Positions 1-9,251 are shown, counted from the first letter of the stretch. The stretch: 64,000 bases of DNA from an uncultured Muribaculaceae bacterium (GCA_910578395.1 CAJTPZ010000005.1:137619-201618), one strand, 5' to 3'. Notes: generated from the letters alone by a model not told the origin. Made by a program: numbers and translations.

Positions 1-1176
1 ATGCTGATTGCTCTTGACAACGGCACACAGGCATGCATGATGGCGCCAACCGAAATTCTTGCCGGCCAGCACTACGTGACTCTGCGTTCGTTGGCGGCAA
101 AGGCGGGAGTGTCTGTTGCGCTCCTTACAGGATCGACTCCGGCAAAAGAGCGTGATGAGATACACCGCAGGCTGCTCGATGGATCGCTTGACATTATTGT
201 CGGCACTCATGCGCTCATTGAGGACTCGGTGCAGTTCCGCCGTCTTGGTCTGGCGGTTATTGACGAGCAACACCGTTTTGGGGTGGTACAGCGCGCACGA
301 TTGTGGAAAAAGAACTCCGATATCCCTCCGCATGTGCTTGTTATGACAGCTACTCCCATTCCACGCACTCTTGCCATGACTGTCTATGGCGATCTCGATG
401 TGTCAGTTATCGACGAGCTTCCTCCCGGACGTAAGCCTGTGCAGACCCTTTTGCGGTTTGATCAGCAGAGGGCTCAGGTTTATAGGGCGCTTGGCAGCGA
501 ACTTGCCAAGGGGCGTCAGGCCTATATAGTCTATCCGCTTATTGAAGAAAATGAGAAGCTTGAGATGCGCTCGCTCGAAGAGGGTTTTGAGATAATAAAA
601 GACACATTTCCACACTATCGTGTGGCAATGGTGCATGGACGCATGAAACCGTCCGAAAAAGACTGGCAGATGCAGATTTTTGCATCCGGTCAGGCACGCA
701 TACTTGTAGCGACAACAGTGATTGAGGTAGGTGTTAATGTCCCCAATGCTACTGTTATGATCATTGAGAATGCCGAGCGTTTTGGTCTCAGTCAGCTACA
801 TCAGCTGCGAGGACGTGTAGGGCGTGGTGGTGACCAGAGTTATTGCATACTCATGTCGAAGTATAAGATCGCTAAAGAAACACGGCGGCGCCTTGAGATA
901 ATGACATCTACGACCGACGGTTTTGTTGTGGCTGAGGCTGACCTGAAGATGCGCGGTCCGGGCGATATCGAGGGTACGATGCAGAGCGGCATAGCCTTTG
1001 ATCTGCATGTGGCCTCCCTTGTAGCCGATGGCCGGATTGTCGAGATGACACGTCGTGATGTAGAGCAGATTCTCGACAATGATCCTGCGTTGTGCCGACC
1101 TGAAAACAGGACGATATCTTCCGAGATGGCTTTGCGCGATGCACGTCGTCCCAAAGGGTACTCTCTTATCAGCTGA
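1..1176 (+). CDS. recG: ATP-dependent DNA helicase RecG, 3' part (5' end outside window)
   Basis: RecG unwinds branched DNA and reverses stalled replication forks. The 391 visible residues begin just after the expected Walker A motif: MAPTEIL (about residues 14-20) is helicase motif Ia, DEQH (88-91) is motif II and TATPIPRTLAMT (about 117-128) is motif III. The RecG/Mfd-type QLRGRVGRG motif VI follows around residue 268. The wedge/OB region and motif I are missing because the window starts inside the gene, so the ATG at position 1 is almost certainly an internal methionine. The gene ends at TGA 1174-1176, 10 bp before the end of the convergent lipoprotein gene. Identification is secure; completeness cannot be judged. 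Confidence 0.95.
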   Translation: MLIALDNGTQACMMAPTEILAGQHYVTLRSLAAKAGVSVALLTGSTPAKERDEIHRRLLDGSLDIIVGTHALIEDSVQFRRLGLAVIDEQHRFGVVQRARLWKKNSDIPPHVLVMTATPIPRTLAMTVYGDLDVSVIDELPPGRKPVQTLLRFDQQRAQVYRALGSELAKGRQAYIVYPLIEENEKLEMRSLEEGFEIIKDTFPHYRVAMVHGRMKPSEKDWQMQIFASGQARILVATTVIEVGVNVPNATVMIIENAERFGLSQLHQLRGRVGRGGDQSYCILMSKYKIAKETRRRLEIMTSTTDGFVVAEADLKMRGPGDIEGTMQSGIAFDLHVASLVADGRIVEMTRRDVEQILDNDPALCRPENRTISSEMALRDARRPKGYSLIS

Positions 1177-1186
1177 CCCCACCACC

Positions 1187-2743
1187 TCACTGATGCTGTC
1201 TCGTCGCCGGCTGATCCGAATAAATGATGTGGTTCGGACAGCTGATCGATACACCATCGGCAGGATTAAGCCATTTGAACTCAAGAGTGTGCTTCCCTTT
1301 CGGCAACTCATAGGTCCAGAATATATCCAGCCGGCGGTCGTGGAATGCTGCCGGCATTTTGAAACTTTCGACAAGTTTGCCGTCGAGATAGGCCTCTATC
1401 TCCGCCACATAGCTCTGATCGGCGGAGCGTACTTCTCCATTCACGGCTATTCCGGTTCCTTCAAACTCGATAGTGCCTATATCCGAGATCGTGTTGTCAT
1501 TGTGCACCACTTGCTCTACAGGATAGAGACCCGGAAACGACTGTTCGAAACGTACCGGCTCGACATTCTGTGTCTTTATGCTCACCTCGTTTCCGCCGAT
1601 CTTGCCTCCGTTTCTTTCGATCAGCTGCAGAGCCTGATCCATGCTCATCGAATAGGTCTTGTTCAGAGAGATGTCGGTATAGGCGAAATTCATATCCTCG
1701 ACCTCGCGAAGATTCTTCATCCAGTGTTCCGGTATGTTGCTGTATCCCATCATTGTGCCGAGTATGCCGGCAGCCGAGGCAGGATTGCAGTCCGAGTCCT
1801 GTCCGCAGCGTGTAGAGATGTCGATGGTCTTGAAGAAATCACCCTGGCCGTATAGAAGCCCGATCACTATATAGGCGCTGTTGACGGTTGCATCGATATT
1901 GAGCGGAGCATATACACCTTCGGGGCACCACTTGTCATTGTCATAATGTTTCTCGACCTCGGACCAGGTCTGTTTCCAGTCGTCGGGATACTGGCGGCAC
2001 CAGCTGATCACGTCAGAGATTACCTTATTGTATAAACTCTGTTCGGGGATCGACTTCAGAGCCTCGGTCACGATGTAATTTATGTCGTCGCTGACAAAAG
2101 CCAGTGCGTACATGTTGGCCACATATACGCCGCCATACCAGCCGTCGCCGTAGGCAAGTATATGGCCGATCTTGTCGGATATCTCCGATGCTGTCTGCGG
2201 CATACCCGGACTCATAAGCCCTGCAAAGTCGGCCTCGATCTGAAAATCGATATCGTCGGCATGAGGCGAGTTGCGCCAGTGCCCCGATTCAGGAGGCATG
2301 ATGCCTTTGTATAGGATATTGTATCTGGCAGCCTGATTTCCGTGCCAGAGCGAGTATTCGGCGTTGGCAAATGCTAAGGCGAACGAGTCGACAGGAGCGT
2401 CGAGACCAAGACGGTCGAAGATATCCACAAACGTCAGATCCATGTAGATGTCGTCATAAAGCCACGGATTGTTCTCGTAATAATGTTTGATGTAGTGGTC
2501 GGGCCAGTTGATGGGAATAGAGTCGGCGATCATGATTCCGCGGTAGTTGAACTCCGTAGGCCCTCCGTAGGTGCAGCCTATCGTCTGGCCTGCCCAGCCG
2601 CCCTTGATCTTGTCGAGCAGAACCTCTTTGCTCATTGTCACCTCTGCCGGTACATCTGTATTACTATGTCTTCCGGTGCACGCTGTGAGTCCCGAAGCCA
2701 ACACCGCCATGGCGATTATTGTTGCTTTTCCTGCGTGTTGCAT
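1187..2743 (-). CDS. Exported ADP-ribosylglycohydrolase-family lipoprotein
   Basis: A 518-residue protein of the DraG/ADP-ribosylglycohydrolase superfamily, whose members use paired metal ions to cleave ADP-ribosyl or other N-glycosidic bonds. The N-terminus carries a lipoprotein signal ending in a lipobox (SGLTAC, Cys about residue 22), so it is exported and lipid-anchored. The family core is seen in KGGWAGQTIGCTYGGPTEF (about 48-66) and in GQDSDCNPASAAGILG near residue 313, which holds the metal-ligand aspartates. The last 130 residues look like a separate beta-rich domain with an ELPKGKHTLEFKW segment, possibly a ligand-binding jelly roll. Secretion is unusual compared with the cytosolic DraG paradigm and suggests an extracytoplasmic substrate, which cannot be named from sequence. 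Convergent with recG. Confidence 0.8.
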   Translation of the reverse strand: MQHAGKATIIAMAVLASGLTACTGRHSNTDVPAEVTMSKEVLLDKIKGGWAGQTIGCTYGGPTEFNYRGIMIADSIPINWPDHYIKHYYENNPWLYDDIYMDLTFVDIFDRLGLDAPVDSFALAFANAEYSLWHGNQAARYNILYKGIMPPESGHWRNSPHADDIDFQIEADFAGLMSPGMPQTASEISDKIGHILAYGDGWYGGVYVANMYALAFVSDDINYIVTEALKSIPEQSLYNKVISDVISWCRQYPDDWKQTWSEVEKHYDNDKWCPEGVYAPLNIDATVNSAYIVIGLLYGQGDFFKTIDISTRCGQDSDCNPASAAGILGTMMGYSNIPEHWMKNLREVEDMNFAYTDISLNKTYSMSMDQALQLIERNGGKIGGNEVSIKTQNVEPVRFEQSFPGLYPVEQVVHNDNTISDIGTIEFEGTGIAVNGEVRSADQSYVAEIEAYLDGKLVESFKMPAAFHDRRLDIFWTYELPKGKHTLEFKWLNPADGVSISCPNHIIYSDQPATRQHQ

Positions 2744-2985
2744 CTAATTTGGTAAGATAATGTTAGGGTATTAGTTTAGGGGTATGCGAAGATATAAAAA
2801 TCCGTCGGTTATTTTGGGTTAAATGACACATGCGAATGATTATTTCGGCAAAAATTTTATAAAAAATTTGTTATTTCACGAGGAACATTTTACATTAGGG
2901 CTGTGTTGCGTGGCTATGAGACCAAAATCTCGCATTTTAGCTATTGCGATAACCATTGAAAAACATTTAAAGACAACCAAAATAA

Positions 2986-4950
2986 ATGAGCTATCTCAAG
3001 TTTGATAAGAATCTTCTGATTAATCTCGAGCAATCTTTGCCAAAAGAAATATTGCGCACAAATCGGGCAGGTGCTTATCATTGTACATCTATCGTGGGAT
3101 GCAATACCCGCAAGCAGCACGGACTGCTTGTAGTTCCGGTTGAGGAACTGGGACATCGCTCTCATGTGCTGCTTTCTACACTCGACGAGACTGTCATACA
3201 GCATGGCGCTCCGTTTAACCTTGGCATACACCGTTATCAGGGTGGGATCTATAGTCCTAACGGACACAAGTATATACGTGAGTTTGATTGCGAGAGAGTG
3301 CCGCGCATCACCTATCGTGTGGGGGGCGTGATACTCACAAAGGAGAAAGTGTTTATATCGGGCGAAAACCGCCTTTTGATCCGTTACACACTTGTCGACG
3401 CACATTCACCTACTACATTGCAGTTCCGTCCGTTTCTGGCGTTTCGCGATGTAAATGAACTTTGTCTTGCAAACGACAGGCTCGATTCTGAAGTCAAGCC
3501 GTGTGACAATGGAGTGTGCTCATGCATGTACGATAAGTATCCTACTCTCTACATGCAGTTCTCGCGTAAGCCCGAATGGGTTTATGATCCGCATTGGTAC
3601 AATGGCATCGAATATGTCAAGGATCTTGAGCGGGGAGTGCCGTATACCGAAGATCTATGGGTGCCTGGCTATTTTTCCATTCCCATCAAGAAAGGAGAAA
3701 GTATTATTTTCTCGGCCGGCGTGAGTGAAGTTAAGCCGCGTTCGCTTTCAAAGCTGTTTGAGGCCGAACTGACAACCCGGACTGCACGGTCCTCGTTTTT
3801 CAATTGTCTGAAAAATTCTGCCAAGCAGCTTTATCTGCGCGACGGAGAGAAAGAATACATGCTCTCTGGATATCCATGGGGTACGGTACTTGCCAGAAAC
3901 ACATTCATGTCTCTTCCTGGCAATACACTCGCCATAGGCCATCGCGAGGATTTTGAGCGCATCATGGATACTGCTGTAGATGCTCTTGACCGTTTCATGG
4001 ACACAGGAAATATCGACAACCGGATTCATGGAATAGACCTTCCTGATATTCCGTTGTGGGCTGTGTGGGCTATACAGCAGTTTGCAAAAAACGAAGGAGA
4101 CGATGCCGCACGTGAGAAGTATCTCGGAAAGGTGCGTCATATCATGGATTACATTATCGACAACCGTCATCCTAACCTGCATGTCGATCACACTACCGGT
4201 TTGTTGGTGACCTATGGAGAAGACAAACCCGTGTCGTGGATGAATTCGATGCTTAACGGTCGGCCTGTCATTCCGCGTACAGGCATGCTCGTAGAATTCA
4301 ATGCATTGTGGTATAATGCGCTCATGTTTGCGTCACATCTGGTTGAAGGTGATGACACTCTCACCGATGACCATGACCGCTGGTTGGCGCAAGCCGAAAA
4401 AATGAAAGCGCCGTTTGTCGAAACCTTCCTCAATGGTTACGGTTATCTCTATGATTATGTAAACGGCAATTATGCAGACCCTTCGGTGCGTCCAAATATG
4501 GCTATTGCTATAGGGCTTGACTATTCGCCGCTCGATCGTCGACAGCGCAAAAGTGTGCTCGATGTTGTCACGCGTGAATTGCTTACTCCAAAAGGACTTC
4601 GCTCTCTGTCTCCTAAAAGCTACGGCTATCGGCCTTTCTATCTCGGTTCGCCGGAAGAGCGTGAGCTCGCTCTTCATCAGGGGCCCGCACGTCCGTGGCT
4701 TATAGGATTTTATGCCGACGCTTGTTTTAAAGTCTATGGACTTGGAGCGATTTCCTATATTGACCGTATGCTCATAGGTTTTGAAGAAGAGATGTCGCAG
4801 GGGTGTATAGGCTCTCTCTCGCAACTATATGACGGCAATCCGCCGTTTGCCGGACGAGGCGCGATAAGCCATGCCACAAATGTGGCCGAAGTTTTGCGCA
4901 CTCTCCGCACAATCAAGAGACTTAATACAGCAACTAATACCCATCCTTAA
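2986..4950 (+). CDS. Glycogen debranching enzyme (amylo-alpha-1,6-glucosidase)
   Basis: First gene of the glycogen operon; 654 residues, typical for bacterial GDE_C-type debranching enzymes. The N-terminal domain starts with FDKNLLINLEQSLPKE and contains NRAGAYHCTSIVGCNTRKQHGLL (split in the family as a conserved G-Y-S/T...N-T-R-x-x-H-G-L motif). The C-terminal (alpha/alpha)6 region shows DIPLWAVWAIQQF, GRPVIPRTGMLVEFNALWYN and SPKSYGYRPFY, the usual signatures of amylo-alpha-1,6-glucosidases. It hydrolyses alpha-1,6 branch stubs in glycogen in the cytoplasm. The gene is separated by 18 bp from the glycosyltransferase that follows, so co-transcription is expected. The 242-bp upstream region is AT-rich and must hold the operon promoter, but no convincing -33/-7 pair was found. 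Confidence 0.9.
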   Translation: MSYLKFDKNLLINLEQSLPKEILRTNRAGAYHCTSIVGCNTRKQHGLLVVPVEELGHRSHVLLSTLDETVIQHGAPFNLGIHRYQGGIYSPNGHKYIREFDCERVPRITYRVGGVILTKEKVFISGENRLLIRYTLVDAHSPTTLQFRPFLAFRDVNELCLANDRLDSEVKPCDNGVCSCMYDKYPTLYMQFSRKPEWVYDPHWYNGIEYVKDLERGVPYTEDLWVPGYFSIPIKKGESIIFSAGVSEVKPRSLSKLFEAELTTRTARSSFFNCLKNSAKQLYLRDGEKEYMLSGYPWGTVLARNTFMSLPGNTLAIGHREDFERIMDTAVDALDRFMDTGNIDNRIHGIDLPDIPLWAVWAIQQFAKNEGDDAAREKYLGKVRHIMDYIIDNRHPNLHVDHTTGLLVTYGEDKPVSWMNSMLNGRPVIPRTGMLVEFNALWYNALMFASHLVEGDDTLTDDHDRWLAQAEKMKAPFVETFLNGYGYLYDYVNGNYADPSVRPNMAIAIGLDYSPLDRRQRKSVLDVVTRELLTPKGLRSLSPKSYGYRPFYLGSPEERELALHQGPARPWLIGFYADACFKVYGLGAISYIDRMLIGFEEEMSQGCIGSLSQLYDGNPPFAGRGAISHATNVAEVLRTLRTIKRLNTATNTHP

Positions 4951-4968
4951 TTCGGTAAAACACAAATT

Positions 4969-6228
4969 ATGAAAGCATTAATGTTTGGGTGGGAATTCCC
5001 CCCTCACATTCTCGGAGGTCTTGGCACCGCCAGCTATGGTCTCACCAGAGGAATGTGGGAGTGTGGCGACATGGACATAACATTTGTCATACCAAAGCCA
5101 TTCGGCGACGAGGATAAGAGCTTTGCCAAGATCATAGGTGCCTCTCAGGTTCCTGTCGCATGGAGAGATGTCAGCCGCGAATATGTGGAGAGCCGCATCG
5201 GAAACGTAATGAATCCCGACGAGTACTTCCGTCTGCGGGATCATATATATGCCGATTTCAACTACATGCGCACTAATGACTTGGGGTGCATTGAGTTTTC
5301 GGGACGCTATCCCGATAATCTTCTGGAGGAGATCAACAACTATTCCATAATGGCAGGAGTGGTGGCCCGTACCGAGAAATTTGATGTGATCCATTCCCAC
5401 GACTGGCTTACATATCCTGCGGGTATACATGCCAAGCAGGTTACAGGCCGTCCGCTTGTCATTCATGTTCATGCTACTGACTATGACCGTTCACGAGGCA
5501 ATGTTAATCCCACTGTGTTCGGCATAGAACGTGACGGAATGCTTCATGCCGACCACATAATCACAGTCAGCAATCTAACCAGGCAGACTGTCATTGAAAA
5601 ATACGGCATAGATCCGGCAAAGGTCACTACAGTCCACAACGCAGTCGTGCCACTGAGCCAGGATCTGCTCGACATTCAGGTCAACAAGCCCAAAGACAAG
5701 ATCGTCACATTTCTCGGTCGCATCACCATGCAGAAAGGGCCCGAGTATTTTGTGGAAGCTGCGGCAAAGGTGCTGAAACTGGACCATAATGTGCGTTTTG
5801 TCATGGCTGGAAGTGGCGATATGATGGATAAGATGATACGCCTTGCTGCCGAGCGTGGCATAGCCGATCGTTTTCATTTCCCTGGATTCCAGAAAGGGCG
5901 TCAGGTCTACGAGATGCTCAAGGCGAGCGATGTCTATATGATGCCGTCGGTGTCCGAACCGTTTGGAATTTCCCCGCTTGAGGCTATGCAGATGGGAGTG
6001 CCTTCGATCATATCCAAGCAGAGCGGATGTGCGGAGATACTTACAAATGTCATAAAGACCGATTATTGGGACATTGATGCCATGGCAGATGCGATATACT
6101 CCATCATAACCTATCCTGCGATGTATAATCAGCTCCGTGAGGATGGTTTGAAAGAGGTCGCACAGATAACATGGGACAAGGCCGGAGCCAAAGTCATCGA
6201 CATATATCGGAAAGTACTTGGCCAATAG
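4969..6228 (+). CDS. Glycogen synthase-like glycosyltransferase (GT-B fold)
   Basis: A 419-residue glycosyltransferase of the GT4/GT5 type. The nucleotide-sugar/acceptor loop FGWEFPPHILGGLGTASYG lies at the N-terminus (K/R-x-G-G-L-type motif), DVIHSHDWLTYPAG is the central GT5-like motif, and SVSEPFGISPLEAMQMGVPS near residue 325 is the C-terminal E-x7-E motif binding the sugar nucleotide. In Bacteroidales a glycosyltransferase of this type sits between the debranching enzyme and GH57 gene and is thought to be the glycogen synthase. Starts 18 bp after the debranching gene and 58 bp before GH57. Whether ADP- or UDP-glucose is the donor cannot be decided from sequence. Confidence 0.85.
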   Translation: MKALMFGWEFPPHILGGLGTASYGLTRGMWECGDMDITFVIPKPFGDEDKSFAKIIGASQVPVAWRDVSREYVESRIGNVMNPDEYFRLRDHIYADFNYMRTNDLGCIEFSGRYPDNLLEEINNYSIMAGVVARTEKFDVIHSHDWLTYPAGIHAKQVTGRPLVIHVHATDYDRSRGNVNPTVFGIERDGMLHADHIITVSNLTRQTVIEKYGIDPAKVTTVHNAVVPLSQDLLDIQVNKPKDKIVTFLGRITMQKGPEYFVEAAAKVLKLDHNVRFVMAGSGDMMDKMIRLAAERGIADRFHFPGFQKGRQVYEMLKASDVYMMPSVSEPFGISPLEAMQMGVPSIISKQSGCAEILTNVIKTDYWDIDAMADAIYSIITYPAMYNQLREDGLKEVAQITWDKAGAKVIDIYRKVLGQ

Positions 6229-6286
6229 TACTGTCCACTCAGATTAAAATCATAATTCTTCAATCGATATAACACAAGGAAAAGTC

Positions 6287-7738
6287 ATGAAAGCCATCTG
6301 CTTTTATTTTCAGATACATCAGCCCTTCAGGCTCAAACGCTATCGTTTCTTCGACATTGGCAACTCGCATTATTACTATGATGATTTTGCCAACGACGAC
6401 ATAATCACTCGCATAGCTCACCGGAGTTATATACCTGCCGCCGAGAGCCTGTTGCGCATGATAAAGGAAACCAACGGAAAATTCCGTTGCGCCATCTCCA
6501 TAACCGGACTTGCCCTTGAGCAGTGTGAGCAGTATGTGCCTGAATTTGTCGATATACTCAAGAAACTTGCCGACACAGGCAACGTGGAGTTCCTTGCCGA
6601 AACCTACAGTCACTCGCTTTCGTCGCTCATAGATCCCGAAGAGTTCCGCGACGAGGTAAAACTGCATTCAGCCAAGATTAAGGAAGTGTTTGGCGTAACG
6701 CCTAAAGTGTTCCGTAATACCGAGCTTATCTACAGTGATGAAATTGCTCCGCAGATTCTCGACATGGGATTTAAAGGTGCTGTTACCGATGGAGCGAAAC
6801 ACATTCTCGGCTGGAAATCTCCCAACTATGTTTATTCGGCAGCTTCGGCTCCTAAGCTGAAGCTTCTGTTGAAAAACTCAAAACTGAGCGACGATATCGC
6901 GTTTCGTTTCAGCAACACCGAGTGGGATGCCTATCCGCTCACAGCCGATAAGTATATCGATTGGATCGCCAACACACCCGCCGAAGAGCAGATCATAAAT
7001 CTTTTTATGAATCTTGAGACCTTTGGAGAGCTTCAGGCCCGTGAGAGCGGCATATTCCAGTTCCTTGAGGCTTTACCTCGCTTTGCGGCCGAGCGCGGCA
7101 TCGACTTCTGGACACCTTCCGAGGCTATTCAAAAGCTAAAGTCAGTAGGTGAGCTTTCTGTACCGTTCCCCATTTCGTGGGCCGATGAAGCGCGCGACAC
7201 ATCGGCATGGCTCGGCAACATGCTTCAGAACGAAGCGTTCCGCAAACTCTACGGTATCTCAGAGCGTGTTCGTTTGTGTGAGGATCGTCCTTTGCGCCAG
7301 GACTGGGCGCGTCTGCAGGCCTCCGACCATTTCTTCTACATGTCGACCAAACACATGGCCGACGGCGACGTACATTCCCACTTCTCTCCTTATGAGACTC
7401 CTTATCAGGCATTCACAAACTACATGAACGTTTTGGCCGATTTCATTGTGAGAGTAGAGGAGCAGTATCCGCTTTCAATCGAGAACGAAGAACTGAATGC
7501 ACTTCTCACGACAATACGTAATCAGGCTCGCGAGATCGAGACACTCAATAAGGAAGTGAACACAATGCGTCTCAATGCAGAGCATTACAACGAGGAACAT
7601 GCCAATCGTAAGGCAGCAGTGGAAACATCCGAAAAGCCCGCCGCCAAAAAGCCTCGCAAATCATGTTCAACTTCAAAAGCGGCTGATACGGATGCTCCTG
7701 TTGTCAAACGGGGGCGCAAACCTTCCAAAAAAGAATAA
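6287..7738 (+). CDS. GH57 alpha-amylase / glucanotransferase with basic C-terminal tail
   Basis: A 483-residue glycoside hydrolase family 57 protein that would cleave or rearrange alpha-1,4-glucans. FYFQIHQPFRL at residues 5-15 is the GH57 region 1 (HQP), FRNTELIYSDEI (about 142-153) carries the expected nucleophile glutamate, and the FMNLETFG segment (about 243-250) is a further conserved block. The catalytic part ends near residue 400; it is followed by a coiled-coil-like stretch (ENEELNALLTTIRNQAREI) and a strongly basic, Ala/Ser/Lys-rich tail ending in KRGRKPSKKE, which resembles an AT-hook-like or nucleic-acid/polyanion-binding tail. Last gene of the glycogen operon and followed closely by a strong terminator. 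Confidence 0.88.
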   Translation: MKAICFYFQIHQPFRLKRYRFFDIGNSHYYYDDFANDDIITRIAHRSYIPAAESLLRMIKETNGKFRCAISITGLALEQCEQYVPEFVDILKKLADTGNVEFLAETYSHSLSSLIDPEEFRDEVKLHSAKIKEVFGVTPKVFRNTELIYSDEIAPQILDMGFKGAVTDGAKHILGWKSPNYVYSAASAPKLKLLLKNSKLSDDIAFRFSNTEWDAYPLTADKYIDWIANTPAEEQIINLFMNLETFGELQARESGIFQFLEALPRFAAERGIDFWTPSEAIQKLKSVGELSVPFPISWADEARDTSAWLGNMLQNEAFRKLYGISERVRLCEDRPLRQDWARLQASDHFFYMSTKHMADGDVHSHFSPYETPYQAFTNYMNVLADFIVRVEEQYPLSIENEELNALLTTIRNQAREIETLNKEVNTMRLNAEHYNEEHANRKAAVETSEKPAAKKPRKSCSTSKAADTDAPVVKRGRKPSKKE

Positions 7739-7757
7739 AACCTTTAAGAGGCAAATA

Positions 7758-7800
7758 AATATGCGGGGCACTCATAAAATGCCCCGCATATTTATTTTAT
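7758..7800 (+). terminator. Rho-independent terminator of the glycogen operon
   Basis: Perfect 11-bp stem (TATGCGGGGCA at 7760-7770 with its complement at 7780-7790), 9-nt loop, followed by TTTATTTTAT. It lies 20 bp after the GH57 stop codon and marks the left limit of the ordinary chromosomal region before the prophage scar. Confidence 0.9.
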
Positions 7801-7850
7801 AGAAGTCAGGACTGGATCCATCCAAGAGTGTTATATCGTAATTAACGTAA

Positions 7851-8764
7851 GTTCGATCTGTGCCGGTGATGAAAAGCATGGAGGAGATCAAGGCCGACAC
7901 ACAGCGCATACTTCGCGGCGAGGAGGTGAGCAGCGAGAGCCACAACACCGTTAAGGATCTGCCTAACAATTTCAAGGATTGGATCAGAGATAACGCCGAG
8001 CGCACTGCCCGCGCAAAGTCGCTTCCATATTTTATCAGAGATAATCAGGAGGTTATCGATAATATGCAAAAGGCTACGACAAGCATTGCAAAGGATGATC
8101 GCTCTGCGAGAACCGCACTACAAATAAATGAAATTCAGCGAAGATGGGATGAGAGACGGGAGAATATGTCACCCTTGAACGATATATGTAAAGAGCTTGA
8201 ACAACGTGGGATTGCGCGAAATGATGTTTCCGCGTTGTCCTCAACCCTATCGGAAAAAGAAATAATCGACAGAGTAGGCGGGGGAGATAGAACGTCGGGT
8301 CGTGTTCGTCATTAGCCCTCACTTATGCGGCAAACAAATGCGGATATGATGTTCTTGACTTCAGGGATGGAGAGAGTCGCAAATACTTCGCATCAGCATT
8401 AAATATAATTCAGCTTTCGGAAAAAGTCGGGGGAATAATCGAGTATTCGGTTACTGGATCCCAGATGCTTAAAAATGTTGATATGGGGAAAGAATACTAT
8501 TTCGCATCCGGCCGTCATGCGGCTATAGTTCGTAAATCCGCGGCAAGATTGTACGAATACTTGGAGCTACAACCGGCATTCGATAACGGGTGGAAGCCAT
8601 TGAATACGCGAGCATTCTCAAGTAGATTCGGGGCAGCTGGCAGAGGTTTTGGGATCTTGATCCCGGTTGAGAACTTCAATATCCCGGGCTTCAGAAAGAT
8701 GATGGGATATATTAACACAGAAACCTCTCAACAAAATAAAGGGTATTCTGGCACAATCAGATAA
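7851..8764 (+). pseudogene. Frameshifted remnant of a phage minor-head protein C-terminal toxin-like domain
   Basis: Two plus-strand frames together read as one protein tail. Frame A (7851-8315, no upstream ATG; GTG at 7860) encodes a segment with VPVMKSMEEIKADT and NNFKDWIRDN, like the linker behind a MuF-type head-morphogenesis domain. Frame B (8291-8764) continues with GSCSSLALTYAANK, DVLDFRDGESRKYF, GKEYYFASGRHAAIVRK, EYLELQ and ends GYINTETSQQNKG. The join falls at the GGG run near 8297-8299: restoring one base gives a continuous TSGSCSSLA. Cys in SCSSL and His in GRHAAIV suggest a papain-like/Tox-PL effector domain carried on phage head proteins. The whole N-terminal head domain is missing, so the gene is both truncated and frameshifted. 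Family recognition is from memory and should be verified by search. Confidence 0.7.
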
Positions 8765-8968
8765 TCATTGGCGATCTTTAAAAAAATCTTTCCAGTAAGG
8801 GTTTTCGCGATCAAAAAGAGCCTTTTCATCCGGGCTTAGTTCCCAAGGATAATCCTTAAAAAGATTGTAGACTTTTTTCTTGTCAAATGAAAATAACCAC
8901 TCGCCTATGATATTCGGATCGGAGCCCCACCATATCGCGTCGGTTTTGTTGTTTTTATAAAATTCCAT
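8765..8968 (-). CDS. Small hypothetical protein next to toxin remnant, possible immunity-type gene
   Basis: A 67-residue ORF (MEFYKNNKTDAIWWGSD...) rich in aromatic and acidic residues: IIGEWLFSFDKKKVYNLF, DYPWELSPDEKALF, ENPYWKDFFKDR. Its stop codon abuts the stop of the toxin-domain remnant (tail-to-tail, no gap). The periodic motif pattern looks like a true conserved small-protein family rather than chance, possibly one of the small DUF families found beside toxins and phage genes, but I cannot name it firmly. The 5' end overlaps the degraded frame of the integrase fragment, so its promoter may be lost. An immunity role is inference from position only. Confidence 0.55.
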   Translation of the reverse strand: MEFYKNNKTDAIWWGSDPNIIGEWLFSFDKKKVYNLFKDYPWELSPDEKALFDRENPYWKDFFKDRQ

Positions 8969-9162
8969 AATGCACTTATTTGAAATTGTTGTTGAGGATG
9001 ATTTATGATCTTGCCGTTTAAGCTATCCCACTGCTCTGTCAGGAGCTTGATATTAAGATTTATTAATGCTACACTCCTTTTTCTTGAAATGCGCAATTTC
9101 AGCGGGTATAAGTTGCCGGAAAGGGATGTGCGTCGATCCAGATAGAATTTTGTTGATGCCAT
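8905..9162 (-). pseudogene. Truncated tyrosine recombinase (integrase), N-terminal fragment
   Basis: The first 55-60 residues match the N-terminal arm-binding region of Bacteroidales phage/ICE tyrosine recombinases: ASTKFYLDRRTSLSGNLYPL, KLRISRKRSVALINLN and TEQWDSLNGKIINHPQQQ. Similarity is lost after about residue 60 (near 8985), where the reading frame runs into the small neighbouring gene; the core-binding and catalytic R-H-R-Y domains (over 300 residues) are absent. It lies about 160 bp from the 3' end of tRNA-Gly, a favourite integration site, so it is the likely relic of the enzyme that inserted this element. Confidence 0.7.
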
Positions 9163-9251
9163 GAGAGTAATGTTTTTTGCCTGCGTTTTTACTCATTGAA
9201 ACGCATCAGCGCCCATAATTGCTCAATCTTTGGCCTTTTTGGGGTCAAATT

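Noticed and set aside
1079..1855. Long plus-strand frame within the lipoprotein gene
   Set aside because: It is antisense to a well-supported gene and has no family motifs; high-GC frames often stay open on the other strand.
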